Part shown: positions 42,798-55,800 of the stretch, in pieces | How positions within the stretch are numbered: the stretch's first letter is position 1 | Layout of the letters: every line of letters begins with the position of its first letter | Notes under the pieces: generated by a model | Seen by the model: the letters and a program-made list of their open reading frames with translations, nothing else | The model's database searches: none | What the model was told of the DNA's origin: nothing | Made by a program: the position numbers and the translations under genes | NCBI RefSeq assembly: GCF_046630445.1 | Contig: NC_092341.1 | Location: forward strand, 217,313,501 to 217,377,500 | Direction: 5' to 3' | Length of the DNA stretch: 64,000 nt | Origin: Rutidosis leptorrhynchoides | Lineage: Eukaryota > Streptophyta > Magnoliopsida > Asterales > Asteraceae

Positions 42798-45700
42798 TGA
42801 AATGTCCCGTTCTTATTGATTAAAAATGTTCCATATTAATTGATTTCGTTGCGAGGTTTTGACCTCTATATGAGACGTTTTTCAAAGACTGCATTCATTT
42901 TAAAACAAACCATAACCTTTATTTCATCAATAAAGGTTTAAAAAGCTTTACGTAGATTATCAAATAATGATAATCTAAAATATCCTGTTTACACACGACC
43001 ATTACATAATGGTTTACAATACAAATATGTTACAACAAAATAAGTTTCTTGAATGCAGTTTTTACACAATATCATACAAGCATGGACTCCAAATCTCGTC
43101 CTTATTTAAGTATGCGACAGCGGAAGCTCTTAATAATCACCTGAGAATAAACATGCTTAAAACGTCAACAAAAATGTTGGTGAGTTATAGGTTTAACCTA
43201 TATATATCAAATCATAATAATAGACCACAAGATTTCATATTTCAATACACATCCCATACATAGAGATAAAAATCATTCATATGGTGAACACCTGGTAACC
43301 GACATTAACAAGATGCATATATAAGAATATCCCCATCATTCCGGGACACCCTTCGGATATGATATAAATTTCGAAGTACTAAAGCATCCGGTACTTTGGA
43401 TGGGGTTTGTTAAGCCCAATAGATCTATCTTTAGGATTCGCGTCAATTAGGGTGTCTGTTCCCTAATTCTTAGATTACCAGACTTAATAAAAAGGGGCAT
43501 ATTTGATTTCGATAATTCAACCATAGAATGTAGTTTCACGTACTTGTGTCTATTTTGTAAATCATTTATAAAACCTGCATGTATTCTCATCCCAAAAATA
43601 TTAGATTTTAAAAGTGGGACTATAACTCACTTTCACAGATTTTTACTTCGTCGGGAAGTAAGACTTGGCCACTGGTTGATTCACGAACCTATAACAATAT
43701 ATACATATATATCAAAGTATGTTCAAAATATATTTACAACACTTTTAATATATTTTGATGTTTTAAGTTTATTAAGTCAGCTGTCCTCGTTAGTAACCTA
43801 CAACTAGTTGTCCACAGTTAGATGTACAGAAATAAATTGATAAATATTATCTTGAATCAATCCACGACCCAGTGTATACGTATCTCAGTATTGATCACAA
43901 CTCAAACTATATATATTTTGGAATCAACCTCAACCCTGTATAGCTAACTCCAACATTCACATATAGAGTGTCTATGGTTGTTCCGAAATATATATAGATG
44001 TGTCGACATGATAGGTCGAAACATTGTATACGTGTCTATGGTATCTCAAGATTACATAATATACAATACAAGTTGATTAAGTTATGGTTGGAATAGATTT
44101 GTTACCAATTTTCACGTAGCTAAAATGAGAAAAATTATCCAATCTTGTTTTACCCATAACTTCTTCATTTTAAATCCGTTTTGAGTGAATCAAATTGCTA
44201 TGGTTTCATATTGAACTCTATTTTATGAATCTAAACAGAAAAGTATAGGTTTATAGTCGGAAAAATAAGTTACAAGTCGTTTTTGTAAAGGTAGTCATTT
44301 CAGTCGAAAGAACGACGTCTAGATGACCATTTTAGAAAACATACTTCCACTTTGAGTTTAATCATAATTTTTGGATATAGTTTCATGTTCATAATAAAAA
44401 TCATTTTCTCAGAATAACAACTTTAAAATCAAAGTTTATCATAGTTTTTAATTAACTAACCCAAAACAGCCCGCGGTGTTACTACGACGGCGTAAATCCG
44501 GTTTTACGGTGTTTTTCGTGTTTCCAGGTTTTAAATCATTAAGTTAGCATATCATATAGATATAGAACATGTGTGTAGTTAATTTTAAAAGTCAAGTTAG
44601 AAGGATTAACTTTTGTTTGCGAACAAGTTTAGAATTAACTAAACTATGTTCTAGTGATTACGAGTTTAAACCTTCGAATAAGATAGCTTTATATGTATGA
44701 ATCGAATGATGTTATGAACATCATTACTACCTTAAGTTCCTTGGATAAACCTACTTGAAAAGAGAAAAATGGATCTAGCTTCAACGGATCCTTGGATGGC
44801 TCGAAGTTCTTGAAGCAGAATCATGACACGAAAACAAGTTCAAGTAAGATCCTCACTTGAAATAAGATTGTTATAGTTATAGAAATTGAACCAAAGTTTG
44901 AATATGATTATTACCTTGTATTAGAATGATAACCTACTGTAAGAAACAAAGATTTCTTGAGGTTGGATGATCACCTTACAAGATTGGAAGTGAGCTAGCA
45001 AACTTGAAAGTATTCTTGATTTTATGTAACTAGAACTTGTAAAATATATGAAGAATACTTAGAACTTGAAGATAGAACTTGAGAGAGATCAATTAGATGA
45101 AGAAAATTGAAGAATGAAAGTGTTTGTAGGTGTTTTTGGTCGTTGGTGTATGGATTAGATATAAAGTATATGTAATTTTGTTTTCATGTAAATAAGTCAT
45201 GAATGATTACTCATATTTTTGTAATTTTATGAGATATTTCATGCTAGTTGCCAAATGATGGTTCCCACATGTGTTAGGTGACTCACATGGGCTGCTAAGA
45301 GCTGATCATTGGAGTGTATATACCAATAGTACATACATCTAAAAGCTGTGTATTGTACGAGTACGAATACGGGTGCATACGAGTAGAATTGTTGATGAAA
45401 CTGAACGAGGATGTAATTGTAAGCATTTTTGTTAAGTAGAAGTATTTTGATAAGTGTCTTGAAGTCTTTCAAAAGTGTATGAATACATATTAAAACACTA
45501 CATGTATATACATTTTAACTGAGTCGTTAAGTCATCGTTAGTCGTTACATGTAAATGTTGTTTTGAAACCTTTAGGTTAATGATCTTGTTGAATGTTGTT
45601 AACCCATTGTTTATTATAACAAATGAGATGTTAAATTGTTATATTATCATGATATTATGATATATAATATATCTCAGTATGATGTATATACAGTTAAATG

Positions 45701-46220
45701 TCGTTACAACGATAATCGTTACATATATGTCTCGTTTCGAAATCATTAAGTTAGTAGTCTTATTTTTACATATGTATTTCATTGTTAATACACTTAATAA
45801 TATATTTACTTATCATTTAACATAATTAACCAAGTGTATCAATATCTTAATATGATTCATATGTACCTAGTAAGACGTTGTTATAACGATAATCGTTATA
45901 TATATCGTTTTCGAGTTTCTTAAATTAATAGTCTCATTTTTATGTATATAACTCATTGTTAAAATACCTAATGAGATACATACTTATAATAAAAACATGT
46001 TAACTATATATATAACCATATATATGTCATCGTATAGTTTTTACAAGTTTTAACGTTCGCGAATCACCGGTCAACTTGGGTGGTCAATTGTCTATATGAA
46101 ACATATTTCAATTAATCAAGTCTTAACAAGTTTGATTGCTTAACATGTTGGAAACATTTAATCATGTAAATAATAATCTCAATTAATATATATAAACATG
46201 GAAAAGTTCGGGTCACTACA
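42798..46220 (-). repeat. 3' LTR of the young chromovirus (3423 bp)
   Basis: TG...CA ends; gap-free match to 52818-56240. Contains two AACGATAATCGTT palindromes (45708-45720 and 45885-45897), a U5 hairpin GAGGTcaaaACCTC near 42853-42866 (complement), and a 77-codon frame at 45239-45472. Confidence 0.95.
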
Positions 46221-46235
46221 GTACCTACCCGTTAA
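46221..46235 (-). promoter_or_regulatory. Polypurine-like tract of the young chromovirus
   Basis: AACGGGTAGGTAC on the minus strand, adjoining the 3' LTR; same as at 9634-9651. Confidence 0.65.
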
Positions 46236-46255
46236 ATAAATTTCGTCCCGAAATT

Positions 46256-49200
46256 TTAAGCTGTTGAAGGTGTTGACGAATCTTCTGGAAATAGATGCGG
46301 GTATTTCTTCTTCATCTGATCTTCACGCTCCCAGGTGAACTCGGGTCCTCTACGAGCATTCCATCGAACCTTAACAATTGGTATCTTGTTTTGCTTAAGT
46401 CTTTTAACCTCACGATCCATTATTTCGACGGGTTCTTCGATGAATTGAAGTTTTTCGTTGATTTGGATTTCATCTAACGGAATAGTGAGATCTTCTTTAG
46501 CAAAACATTTCTTCAAATTCGAGACGTGGAAAGTGTTATGTACAGCCGCGAGTTGTTGAGGTAACTCAAGTCGGTAAGCTACTGGTCCGACACGATCAAT
46601 AATCTTGAATGGTCCAATATACCTTGGATTTAATTTCCCTCGTTTACCAAATCGAACAACGCCTTTCCAAGGTGCAACTTTAAGCATGACCATCTCTCCA
46701 ATTTCAAATTCTATATATTTTCTTTTAATGTCAGCGTAGCTCTTTTGTCGACTTTGGGCGGTTTTCAACCGTTGTTGAATTTGGATGATCTTCTCGGTAG
46801 TTTCTTGTATAATCTCCGGACCCGTAATCTGTCTATCCCCCACTTCACTCCAACAAATCGGAGACCTGCACTTTCTACCATAAAGTGCTTCAAACGGCGC
46901 CATCTCAATGCTTGAATGGTAGCTGTTGTTGTAGGAAAATTCTGCTAACGGTAGATGTCGATCCCAACTGTTTCCGAAATCAATGACATATGCTCGTAGC
47001 ATGTCTTCAAGCGTTTGTATCGTCCTTTCACTCTGCCCATCAGTTTGTGGATGATAGGCAGTACTCATGTCTAGATGAGTTCCTAATGCTTGCTGTAATG
47101 TCTGCCAGAATCTTGAAATAAATCTACCATCCCTATCAGAGATAATAGAGATTGGTATTCCATGTCTGGAGACGACTTCCTTCAAATACAGTCGTGCTAA
47201 CTTCTCCATCTTGTCATCTTCTCTTATTGGCAGGAAGTGTGCTGATTTGGTGAGACGATCAACTATTACCCAAATAGTATCAAAACCACTTGCAGTCCTT
47301 GGAAATTTAGTGATGAAATCCATGGTAATGTTTTCCCATTTCCATTCCGGGATTTCGGGTTGTTGAAGTAGACCTGATGGTTTCTGATGCTCAGCTTTGA
47401 CCTTAGAACACGTCAAACATTCTCCTACGTATTTAGCAACATCGGCTTTCATACCCGGCCACCAAAAATGTTTCTTGAGATCCTTGTACATCTTCCCCGT
47501 TCCAGGATGTATTGAGTATCTGGTTTTATGAGCTTCTCTAAGTACCATTTCTCTCATATCTCCAAATTTTGGTACCCAAATCCTTTCAGCCCTATACCGG
47601 GTTCCGTCTTCCCGAATATTAAGATGCTTCTCCGATCCTTTGGGTATTTCATCCTTTAAATTTCCCTCTTTTAAAACTCCTTGTTGCGCCTCCTTTATTT
47701 GAGTAGTAATGTTATTATGAATCATTATATTCATAGATTTTACTCGAATGGGTTCTCTGTCCTTCCTGGTCAAGGCATCGGCTACCACATTTGCCTTCCC
47801 CGGGTGGTAACGAATCTCAAAGTCGTAATCATTCAATAATTCAATCCACCTACGCTGCCTCATATTCAGTTGTTTCTGATTAAATATGTGTTGAAGACTT
47901 TTGTGGTCGGTATATATAATACTTTTGACCCCATATAAGTAGTGCCTCCAAGTCTTTAATGCAAAAACAACCGCTCCTAATTCCAAATCATGCGTCGTAT
48001 AATTTTGTTCGTGAATCTTCAATTGTCTAGACGCATAAGCAATCACCTTCGTTCATTGCATTAATACACAACCGAGACCTTGCTTTGATGCGTCACAATA
48101 AATCACAAAATCATCATTCCCTTCAGGCAATGACAATATAGGTGCCGTAGTTAGCTTTTTCTTCAATAACTGAAACGCTTTCTCTTGTTCATCATTCCAT
48201 TCAAATTTCTTCCCTTTATGCGTTAATGCAGTCAAGGGTTTTGCTATTCTGGAAAAGTCTTGGATGAACCTTCTGTAGTAACCAGCTAGTCCTAAAAACT
48301 GGCGTATGTGTTTCGGAGTTTTCGGGGTTTCCCACTTTTCAACAGTTTCTATCTTTGCCGGATCCACCTTAATACCTTCTTTGTTCACTATGTGACCGAG
48401 GAATTGAACTTCTTCCAACCAAAATGCACACTTTGAAAACTTAGCGTACAATTCTTCCTTCCTCAATACTTCTAACACCTTTCTCAAATGTTCGCCGTGT
48501 TCTTGGTCATTCTTTGAGTAAATAAGTATGTCATCAATGAAAACAATGACAAACTTGTCAAGGTATGGTCCACACACTCGGTTCATAAGGTCCATGAACA
48601 CAGCTGGTGCATTAGTTAAACCAAACGGCATGACCATAAACTCGTAATGACCGTAACGTGTTCTGAAAGCAGTCTTTGGAATATCATCTTCTTTCACCCG
48701 CATTTGATGATACCCGGAACGTAAGTCAATCTTTGAATAAACAGACGAGCCTTGTAGTTGATCAAATAAGTCGTCGATTCTCGGTAGTGGGTAGCGGTTC
48801 TTGATGGTAAGTTTGTTCAACTCTCGGTAGTCGATACACAACCTGAATGTACCATCTTTCTTCTTGACAAACAAAATAGGAGCTCCCCACGGTGATGTGC
48901 TTGGTCGAATGAAACCACGCTCTAAAAGTTCTTGTAATTGGCTTTGCAGTTCTTTCATCTCGCTGGGTGCGAGTCTGTAAGGAGCACGAGCTATTGGTGC
49001 AGCTCCTGGTACAAGATCTATTTGAAATTCAACGGATCGATGTGGGGATAATCCCGGTAATTCTTTCGGAAATACATCGGGAAATTCTTTTGCAATGGGA
49101 ACATCATTGATGCTCTTTTCTTCAGTTTGTACTTTCTCGACGTGTGCTAGAACAGCATAGCAACCTTTTCTTATTAGTTTTTGTGCCTTCAAATTACTAA

Positions 49201-50830
49201 TAAGATGTAGCTTCGTGTTGCCCTTTTCTCCATACACCATTAAGGGTTTTCCTTTTTCTCGTATAATGCGAATTGCATTTTTGTAACAAACGATCTCCGC
49301 TTTCACTTCTTTCAACCAGTCCATACCGATTATCACATCAAAACTCCCTAACTCTACTGGTATCAAATCAATCTTAAATGTTTCGCTAACCAGTTTAATT
49401 TCTCGATTCCGACATATATTATCTGCTGAAATTAATTTACCATTTGCTAATTCGAGTAAAAATTTACTATCCAAAGGCGTCAATGGACAACTTAATTTAG
49501 CACAAAAATCTCTACTCATATAGCTTCTATCCGCACCCGAATCAAATAAAACGTAAGCAGATTTATTGTCAATAAGAAACGTACCCGTAACAAGCTCCGG
49601 GTCTTCCTGTGCCTCTACCGCATTAATATTGAAAACTCTTCCACGGCCTTGTCCATTCGTGTTCTCCTGGTTCGGGCAATTTCTAATAATGTGGCCTGGT
49701 TTTCCACATTTATAACAAACTACATTGGCATAACTTGCTCCGACACTACTTGCTCCGCCATTACTCGTTCCGACACCATTTGTTCCTTTCGTTCTATTAA
49801 CCCCTGGTCCGTAGACCTCACACTTCGCCGCGCTATGACCATTTCTTTTACACTTGTTGCAAAATTTGGTGCAGAACCCCGAGTGATTCTTTTCACACCT
49901 TTGGCATAGCTGCTTCTGATTGTTGTTGTTGTTGCGGTTATTATTGTTGTTGGGATGATTGTTGTAGTTGCTGTTGTTGTTGTTGTTGTTGTTGTTGGGC
50001 CGTTTGTTGTAGTTGCGATTGATGTTGCGATTGTTGGGATAATTGTTGCGATTATTGTTGTAATTGCTGTTGTTGTTGTATTGGTGATTCTTATCACCGT
50101 TTTCCTCCCACTTTCTTTTGACTTGCTTCACATTGGCCTCTTCAGCAGTCTGTTCTTTAATTCTTTCTTCAATCTGGTTCACTAGTTTGTGAGCCATTCT
50201 ACATGCATGTTGTATGGAGGTGGGCTCGTGTGAACTTATATCTTCTTGGATTCTTTCCGGTAATCCTTTCACAAACGCGTCGATCTTCTCTTCCTCATCT
50301 TCGAATGCTCCCGGACACAATAGGCACAATTCTGTGAATCGTCTTTCGTACGTGGTAATATCAAATCCTTGGGTTCGTAACCCTCTAAGTTCTGTCTTGA
50401 GCTTATTGACCTCGGTTCTGGGACGGTACTTCTCGTTCATCAAGTGCTTGAATGCTGACCACGGTAGTGCGTACGCATCATCTTGTCCCACTTGCTCTAG
50501 ATAGGTATTCCACCATGTTAACGCAGAACCTGTGAAGGTATGCGTAGCGTACTTCACTTTGTCCTCTTCAGTACACTTACTTATGGCAAACACCGATTCG
50601 ACCTTCTCGGTCCAACGTTTCAATCCGATCGGTCCTTCGGTTCCATCAAATTCCAAAGGTTTGCAGGCAGTGAATTCTTTGTAGGTGCATCCTACACGAT
50701 TTCCTGTACTGCTGGATCCAAGGTTATTGTTGTTATGTAGCGCAGCCTGTACTGCGGCTATGTTCGAAGCTAGAAAAGTACGGAATTCCTCTTCATTCAT
50801 ATTCACGGTGTGTCGAGTAGTCGGTGCCAT
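46256..50830 (-). CDS. gag-pol polyprotein, near intact (one in-frame TGA)
   Basis: The frame runs from ATG 50830 (MAPTTR) to TAA 46256, 1525 codons, interrupted only by TGA 48053-48055 (codon 926) where element 1 has CGA: a single CpG-type transition. The ORF is open 12 codons further upstream, but MAPTTR aligns with the starts of the other copies. Domains by approximate residue: Gag with an Asn-rich linker (250-305); zinc knuckles ([14 protein letters not shown] near 325, [14 protein letters not shown] near 372); protease DSGA (428); RT (655-830) with [13 protein letters not shown]; RNase H (from 910); integrase HHCC (1108-1150) and D-D-E core (about 1167, 1230, 1265); chromodomain (1443-1513). 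Gag and Pol form one polyprotein with no frameshift. The TGA lies in RNase H, so this copy probably cannot make integrase without readthrough. Confidence 0.93.
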
Positions 50831-51168
50831 TTCCTTCAAAATAGTTAAATGGAACAAGTTAATCATACAGAATATTAAGAGTAGTTAATAGTATTTCGTA
50901 GCATAATATGAACTCATTTATAAAAGCTTTTTCTTCATATTAGCATTTTATAAGTTTAAATTCGGGTAGTACCTACCCGTTAAGTTCATACTTAGTAGCT
51001 AATATACAATTCAACTACTACAATTCTATATGAAAAACTGATTATAATAATATTTCGCGTTCAAACTTTTATACAATATTTTACAAACTTACAATACCGC
51101 TTATTTTACATAAAGCATGAAATATAGCACACAATAACTTTGATACAAGATAGTTGTGAAGATAATTC

Positions 51169-51855
51169 TAGCTAGTACACAAGTCGTTCAGCAAAGGCAA
51201 TAAAGACACGTAATTCATACGTCCAGAAACAAGTCATGCATTCTGGTTTTACTAGGACTACTTCCCATCCTTGGTCTTGTGCAACATAACCCTTATGGCC
51301 GTTGATAAGACAGCGTGTTGTAACGTCATCAAAGGGACGAGGGTTACGTAATGTTCAACAGTCCCGTAACAATCTAAAAACCTCATTTCTTACCCCAATT
51401 ACCGACTCCGTCACTTGTGGGAACGTTTTGTTTAATAGCTGTAGCCCGATGTTCTTTTTCTCACTTTGGTGAGAAGCGAACATTACTAACCCATAAGCAT
51501 AGCATGCTTCTTTATGTTGCATGTTAGCCGCTTTTTCTAAATCATGAAGTCCTATATTCGGATACATTGAGTCAAAATAATTTCTTAACCCGTTGCGTAA
51601 AATAGCATTTGGGTTCCCCGCAATATATGCGTCAAAGTAAACACATCGTAACTTATGGGTTTCCCAATGTGATATCCCCCATCTTTCAAACGAAAGTCTC
51701 TTATAAACCAAGACATTCTTGGAACGTTCTTCGAATGTCTTACAAACTGATCTCGCCTTAAATAGTTGTGCCGAAGAATTCTGGCCGACTCTAGACAAGA
51801 TTTCATCAATCATGTCTCCGGGTAGGTCTCTTAAAATATTGGGTTGTCTATCCAT
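51169..51855 (-). CDS. F-box protein carried by the chromovirus (166 residues to TGA; frame open to 51169)
   Basis: ATG 51855 to TGA 51355-51357 gives 166 residues. Element 1 has TGG at this codon, and the frame then continues 61 further codons to TAG 51169-51171. F-box: residues 6-47 (ILRDLPGDMIDEILSRVG, VCKTFEERSKNVLVYKRLSF). Middle: GNPNAILRNGL, HKEACYAYGLVMFA, typical of plant F-box proteins like At1g67623. After the stop, CMTCFWTYE of the same family persists. The sense matches gag-pol; it lies about 140 bp after the acidic ORF and 525 bp before gag. Expected role of the family: SKP1 binding in an SCF ubiquitin ligase. The substrate is unknown. Confidence 0.82.
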
Positions 51856-51992
51856 TTTGTGTTTTTATACTGTAAAATAGACAAGAGTTAGATTCATAAA
51901 AAAAATACTTATTAATACAAGCAATTTTTACATATATCATAAAGCATAAGCACACTATATTACTTATATTACACCACACGAATACAACTATC

Positions 51993-52607
51993 TTATTCCG
52001 ACTCGCTTGTTTCTTCTTCTTCGGTTTTGGTTCGTTTTGCCAAGTTTCTAGGGATATATGATGTTCCCCTAATACGAGCTGTCGTTATCCACATTGGTTT
52101 AGAAAAACCTGGTGGTTTAGAGGTTCCTGGGTCATTGTTACAACTTAAGGACTTCGGGGGTTGACGATACATATAAAGTTCATTGGGGTTGGAATTAGAT
52201 TTCTCTATTTTTATGCCCTTTCCCTTATTATTTTCTTTTGCCTTTTTAAATTCAGTTGGGGTAATTTCTATAACATCATCGGAATTCTCGTCGGAATCCG
52301 ATTCATCGGAGAATTGGTAATCCTCCCAATATTTTGCTTCCTTGGCGGAAACACCATTGACCATAATTAACCTTGGTCGGTTGGTTGAGGATTTTCTTTT
52401 ACTTAACCGTTTTATTATTTCCCCCACCGGTTCTATTTCTTCATCCGGTTCCGATTCTTCTTCCGGTTCCGATTCTTCTTCCGGTTCCGACTCTTCTTCC
52501 GGTTCCTCTTCGGGAACTTGTGAATCAGTCCACGAATCATTCCAATTTACATTTGACTCTTCATTATTATTAGGTGAGTCAATGGGACTTGTTCTAGAGG
52601 TAGACAT
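51993..52607 (-). CDS. Acidic accessory protein of the chromovirus (204 residues, intact)
   Basis: ATG 52607 to TAA 51993 with no break. Residues 1-30 are Ser/Asn-rich. Residues 32-60 form a Glu/Pro/Ser repeat from 18-bp units (52441-52505). A basic KRLSKRKSS patch (about 66-74) could act as a nuclear signal. A conserved VNGVSAKEAKYWEDYQF block (about 82-98), a DESDSDENSDD cluster, KENNKGKGIKIEK, a Pro-rich GTSKPPGFSKP segment and a basic-acidic tail follow. No known domain is recognised. The same ORF is at 3234-3884 in element 1. It is the first ORF after the PBS and so the one nearest the 5' end of a genomic transcript. Confidence 0.75.
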   Translation of the reverse strand: MSTSRTSPIDSPNNNEESNVNWNDSWTDSQVPEEEPEEESEPEEESEPEEESEPDEEIEPVGEIIKRLSKRKSSTNRPRLIMVNGVSAKEAKYWEDYQFSDESDSDENSDDVIEITPTEFKKAKENNKGKGIKIEKSNSNPNELYMYRQPPKSLSCNNDPGTSKPPGFSKPMWITTARIRGTSYIPRNLAKRTKTEEEETSESE

Positions 52608-52799
52608 CTATCACATAATATCAAACACGTTAAGAGATTAATATATCACATAATATTCACATGTTAAAAAATATATAGTTTCCAACAAAATTGTTAAGCA
52701 ATCATTTTTAAAGAAAACACGGTCGAAGTCCAGACTCACTAATGCATCCTAACAAACTCGATAAGACACACTAATGCAAATTTTCTGGTTCTCTAAGAC

Positions 52800-52816
52800 C
52801 AACGCTCGGATACCAA
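52800..52816 (-). promoter_or_regulatory. Primer-binding site of the young chromovirus
   Basis: TTGGTATCCGAGCGTTGG on the minus strand adjoining the 5' LTR; one mismatch to the iMet PBS TGGTATCAGAGC. Confidence 0.7.
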
Positions 52817-52817
52817 C

Positions 52818-55800
52818 TGAAATGTCCCGTTCTTATTGATTAAAAACGTTCCATATTAATTGATTTCGTTGCGAGGTTTTGACCTCTATATGAGACGTTT
52901 TTCAAAGACTGCATTCATTTTAAAACAAACCATAACCTTTATTTCATTAATAAAGATTTAAAAAGCTTTACGTAGATTATCAAATAATGATAATCTAAAA
53001 TATCCTGTTTACACACGACCATTACATAATGGTTTACAATACAAATATGTTACAACAAAATAAGTTTCTTGAATGCAGTTTTTACACAATATCATACAAG
53101 CATGGACTCCAAATCTCGTCCTTATTTAAGTATGCGACAGCGGAAGCTCTTAATAATCACCTGAGAATAAACATGCTTAAAACGTCAACAAAAATGTTGG
53201 TGAGTTATAGGTTTAACCTATATATATCAAATCATAATAATAGACCACAAGATTTCATATTTCAATACACATCCCATACATAGAGATAAAAATCATTCAT
53301 ATGGTGAACACCTGGTAACCGACATTAACAAGATGCATATATAAGAATATCCCCATCATTCCGGGACACCCTTCGGATATGATATAAATTTCGAAGTACT
53401 AAAGCATCCGGTACTTTGGATGGGGTTTGTTAAGCCCAATAGATCTATCTTTAGGATTCGCGTCAATTAGGGTGTCTGTTCCCTAATTCTTAGATTACCA
53501 GACTTAATAAAAAGGGGCATATTTGATTTCGATAATTCAACCATAGAATGTAGTTTCACGTACTTGTGTCTATTTTGTAAATCATTTATAAAACCTGCAT
53601 GTATTCTCATCCCAAAAATATTAGATTTTAAAAGTGGGACTATAACTCACTTTCACAGATTTTTACTTCGTCGGGAAGTAAGACTTGGCCACTGGTTGAT
53701 TCACGAACCTATAACAATATATACATATATATCAAAGTATGTTCAAAATATATTTACAACACTTTTAATATATTTTGATGTTTTAAGTTTATTAAGTCAG
53801 CTGTCCTCGTTAGTAACCTACAACTAGTTGTCCACAGTTAGATGTACAGAAATAAATTGATAAATATTATCTTGAATCAATCCACGACCCAGTGTATACG
53901 TATCTCAGTATTGATCACAACTCAAACTATATATATTTTGGAATCAACCTCAACCCTGTATAGCTAACTCCAACATTCACATATAGAGTGTCTATGGTTG
54001 TTCCGAAATATATATAGATGTGTCGACATGATAGGTCGAAACATTGTATACGTGTCTATGGTATCTCAAGATTACATAATATACAATACAAGTTGATTAA
54101 GTTATGGTTGGAATAGATTTGTTACCAATTTTCACGTAGCTAAAATGAGAAAAATTATCCAATCTTGTTTTACCCATAACTTCTTCATTTTAAATCCGTT
54201 TTGAGTGAATCAAATTGCTATGGTTTCATATTGAACTCTATTTTATGAATCTAAACAGAAAAGTATAGGTTTATAGTCGGAAAAATAAGTTACAAGTCGT
54301 TTTTGTAAAGGTAGTCATTTCAGTCGAAAGAACGACGTCTAGATGACCATTTTAGAAAACATACTTCCACTTTGAGTTTAATCATAATTTTTGGATATAG
54401 TTTCATGTTCATAATAAAAATCATTTTCTCAGAATAACAACTTTAAAATCAAAGTTTATCATAGTTTTTAATTAACTAACCCAAAACAGCCCGCGGTGTT
54501 ACTACGACGGCGTAAATCCGGTTTTACGGTGTTTTTCGTGTTTCCAGGTTTTAAATCATTAAGTTAGCATATCATATAGATATAGAACATGTGTGTAGTT
54601 AATTTTAAAAGTCAAGTTAGAAGGATTAACTTTTGTTTGCGAACAAGTTTAGAATTAACTAAACTATGTTCTAGTGATTACGAGTTTAAACCTTCGAATA
54701 AGATAGCTTTATATGTATGAATCGAATGATGTTATGAACATCATTACTACCTTAAGTTCCTTGGATAAACCTACTGGAAAAGAGAAAAATGGATCTAGCT
54801 TCAACGGATCCTTGGATGGCTCGAAGTTCTTGAAGCAGAATCATGACACGAAAACAAGTTCAAGTAAGATCCTCACTTGAAATAAGATTGTTATAGTTAT
54901 AGAAATTGAACCAAAGTTTGAATATGATTATTACCTTGTATTAGAATGATAACCTACTGTAAGAAACAAAGATTTCTTGAGGTTGGATGATCACCTTACA
55001 AGATTGGAAGTGAGCTAGCAAACTTGAAAGTATTCTTGATTTTATGTAACTAGAACTTGTAAAATATATGAAGAACACTTAGAACTTGAAGATAGAACTT
55101 GAGAGAGATCAATTAGATGAAGAAAATTGAAGAATGAAAGTGTTTGTAGGTGTTTTTGGTCGTTGGTGTATGGATTAGATATAAAGGATATGTAATTTTG
55201 TTTTCATGTAAATAAGTCATGAATGATTACTCATATTTTTGTAATTTTATGAGATATTTCATGCTAGTTGCCAAATGATGGTTCCCACATGTGTTAGGTG
55301 ACTCAAATGGGCTGCTAAGAGCTGATCATTGGAGTGTATATACCAATAGTACATACATCTAAAAGCTGTGTATTGTACGAGTACGAATACGGGTGCATAC
55401 GAGTAGAATTGTTGATGAAACTGAACGAGGATGTAATTGTAAGCATTTTTGTTAAGTAGAAGTATTTTGATAAGTGTCTTGAAGTCTTTCAAAAGTGTAT
55501 GAATACATATTAAAACACTACATGTATATACATTTTAACTGAGTCGTTAAGTCATCGTTAGTCGTTACATGTAAATGTTGTTTTGAAACCTTTAGGTTAA
55601 TGATCTTGTTGAATGTTGTTAACCCATTGTTTATTATAACAAATGAGATGTTAAATTGTTATATTATCATGATATTATGATATATAATATATCTCAGTAT
55701 GATGTATATACAGTTAAATGTCGTTACAACGATAATCGTTACATATATGTCTCGTTTCGAAATCATTAAGTTAGTAGTCTTATTTTTACATATGTATTTC

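Noticed and set aside
43009..43263. 84- and 87-codon frames repeated identically at 43009/53029 and 43544/53564
   Set aside because: They lie antisense in the two identical LTRs; their identity reflects recent LTR duplication, not conservation of a protein.
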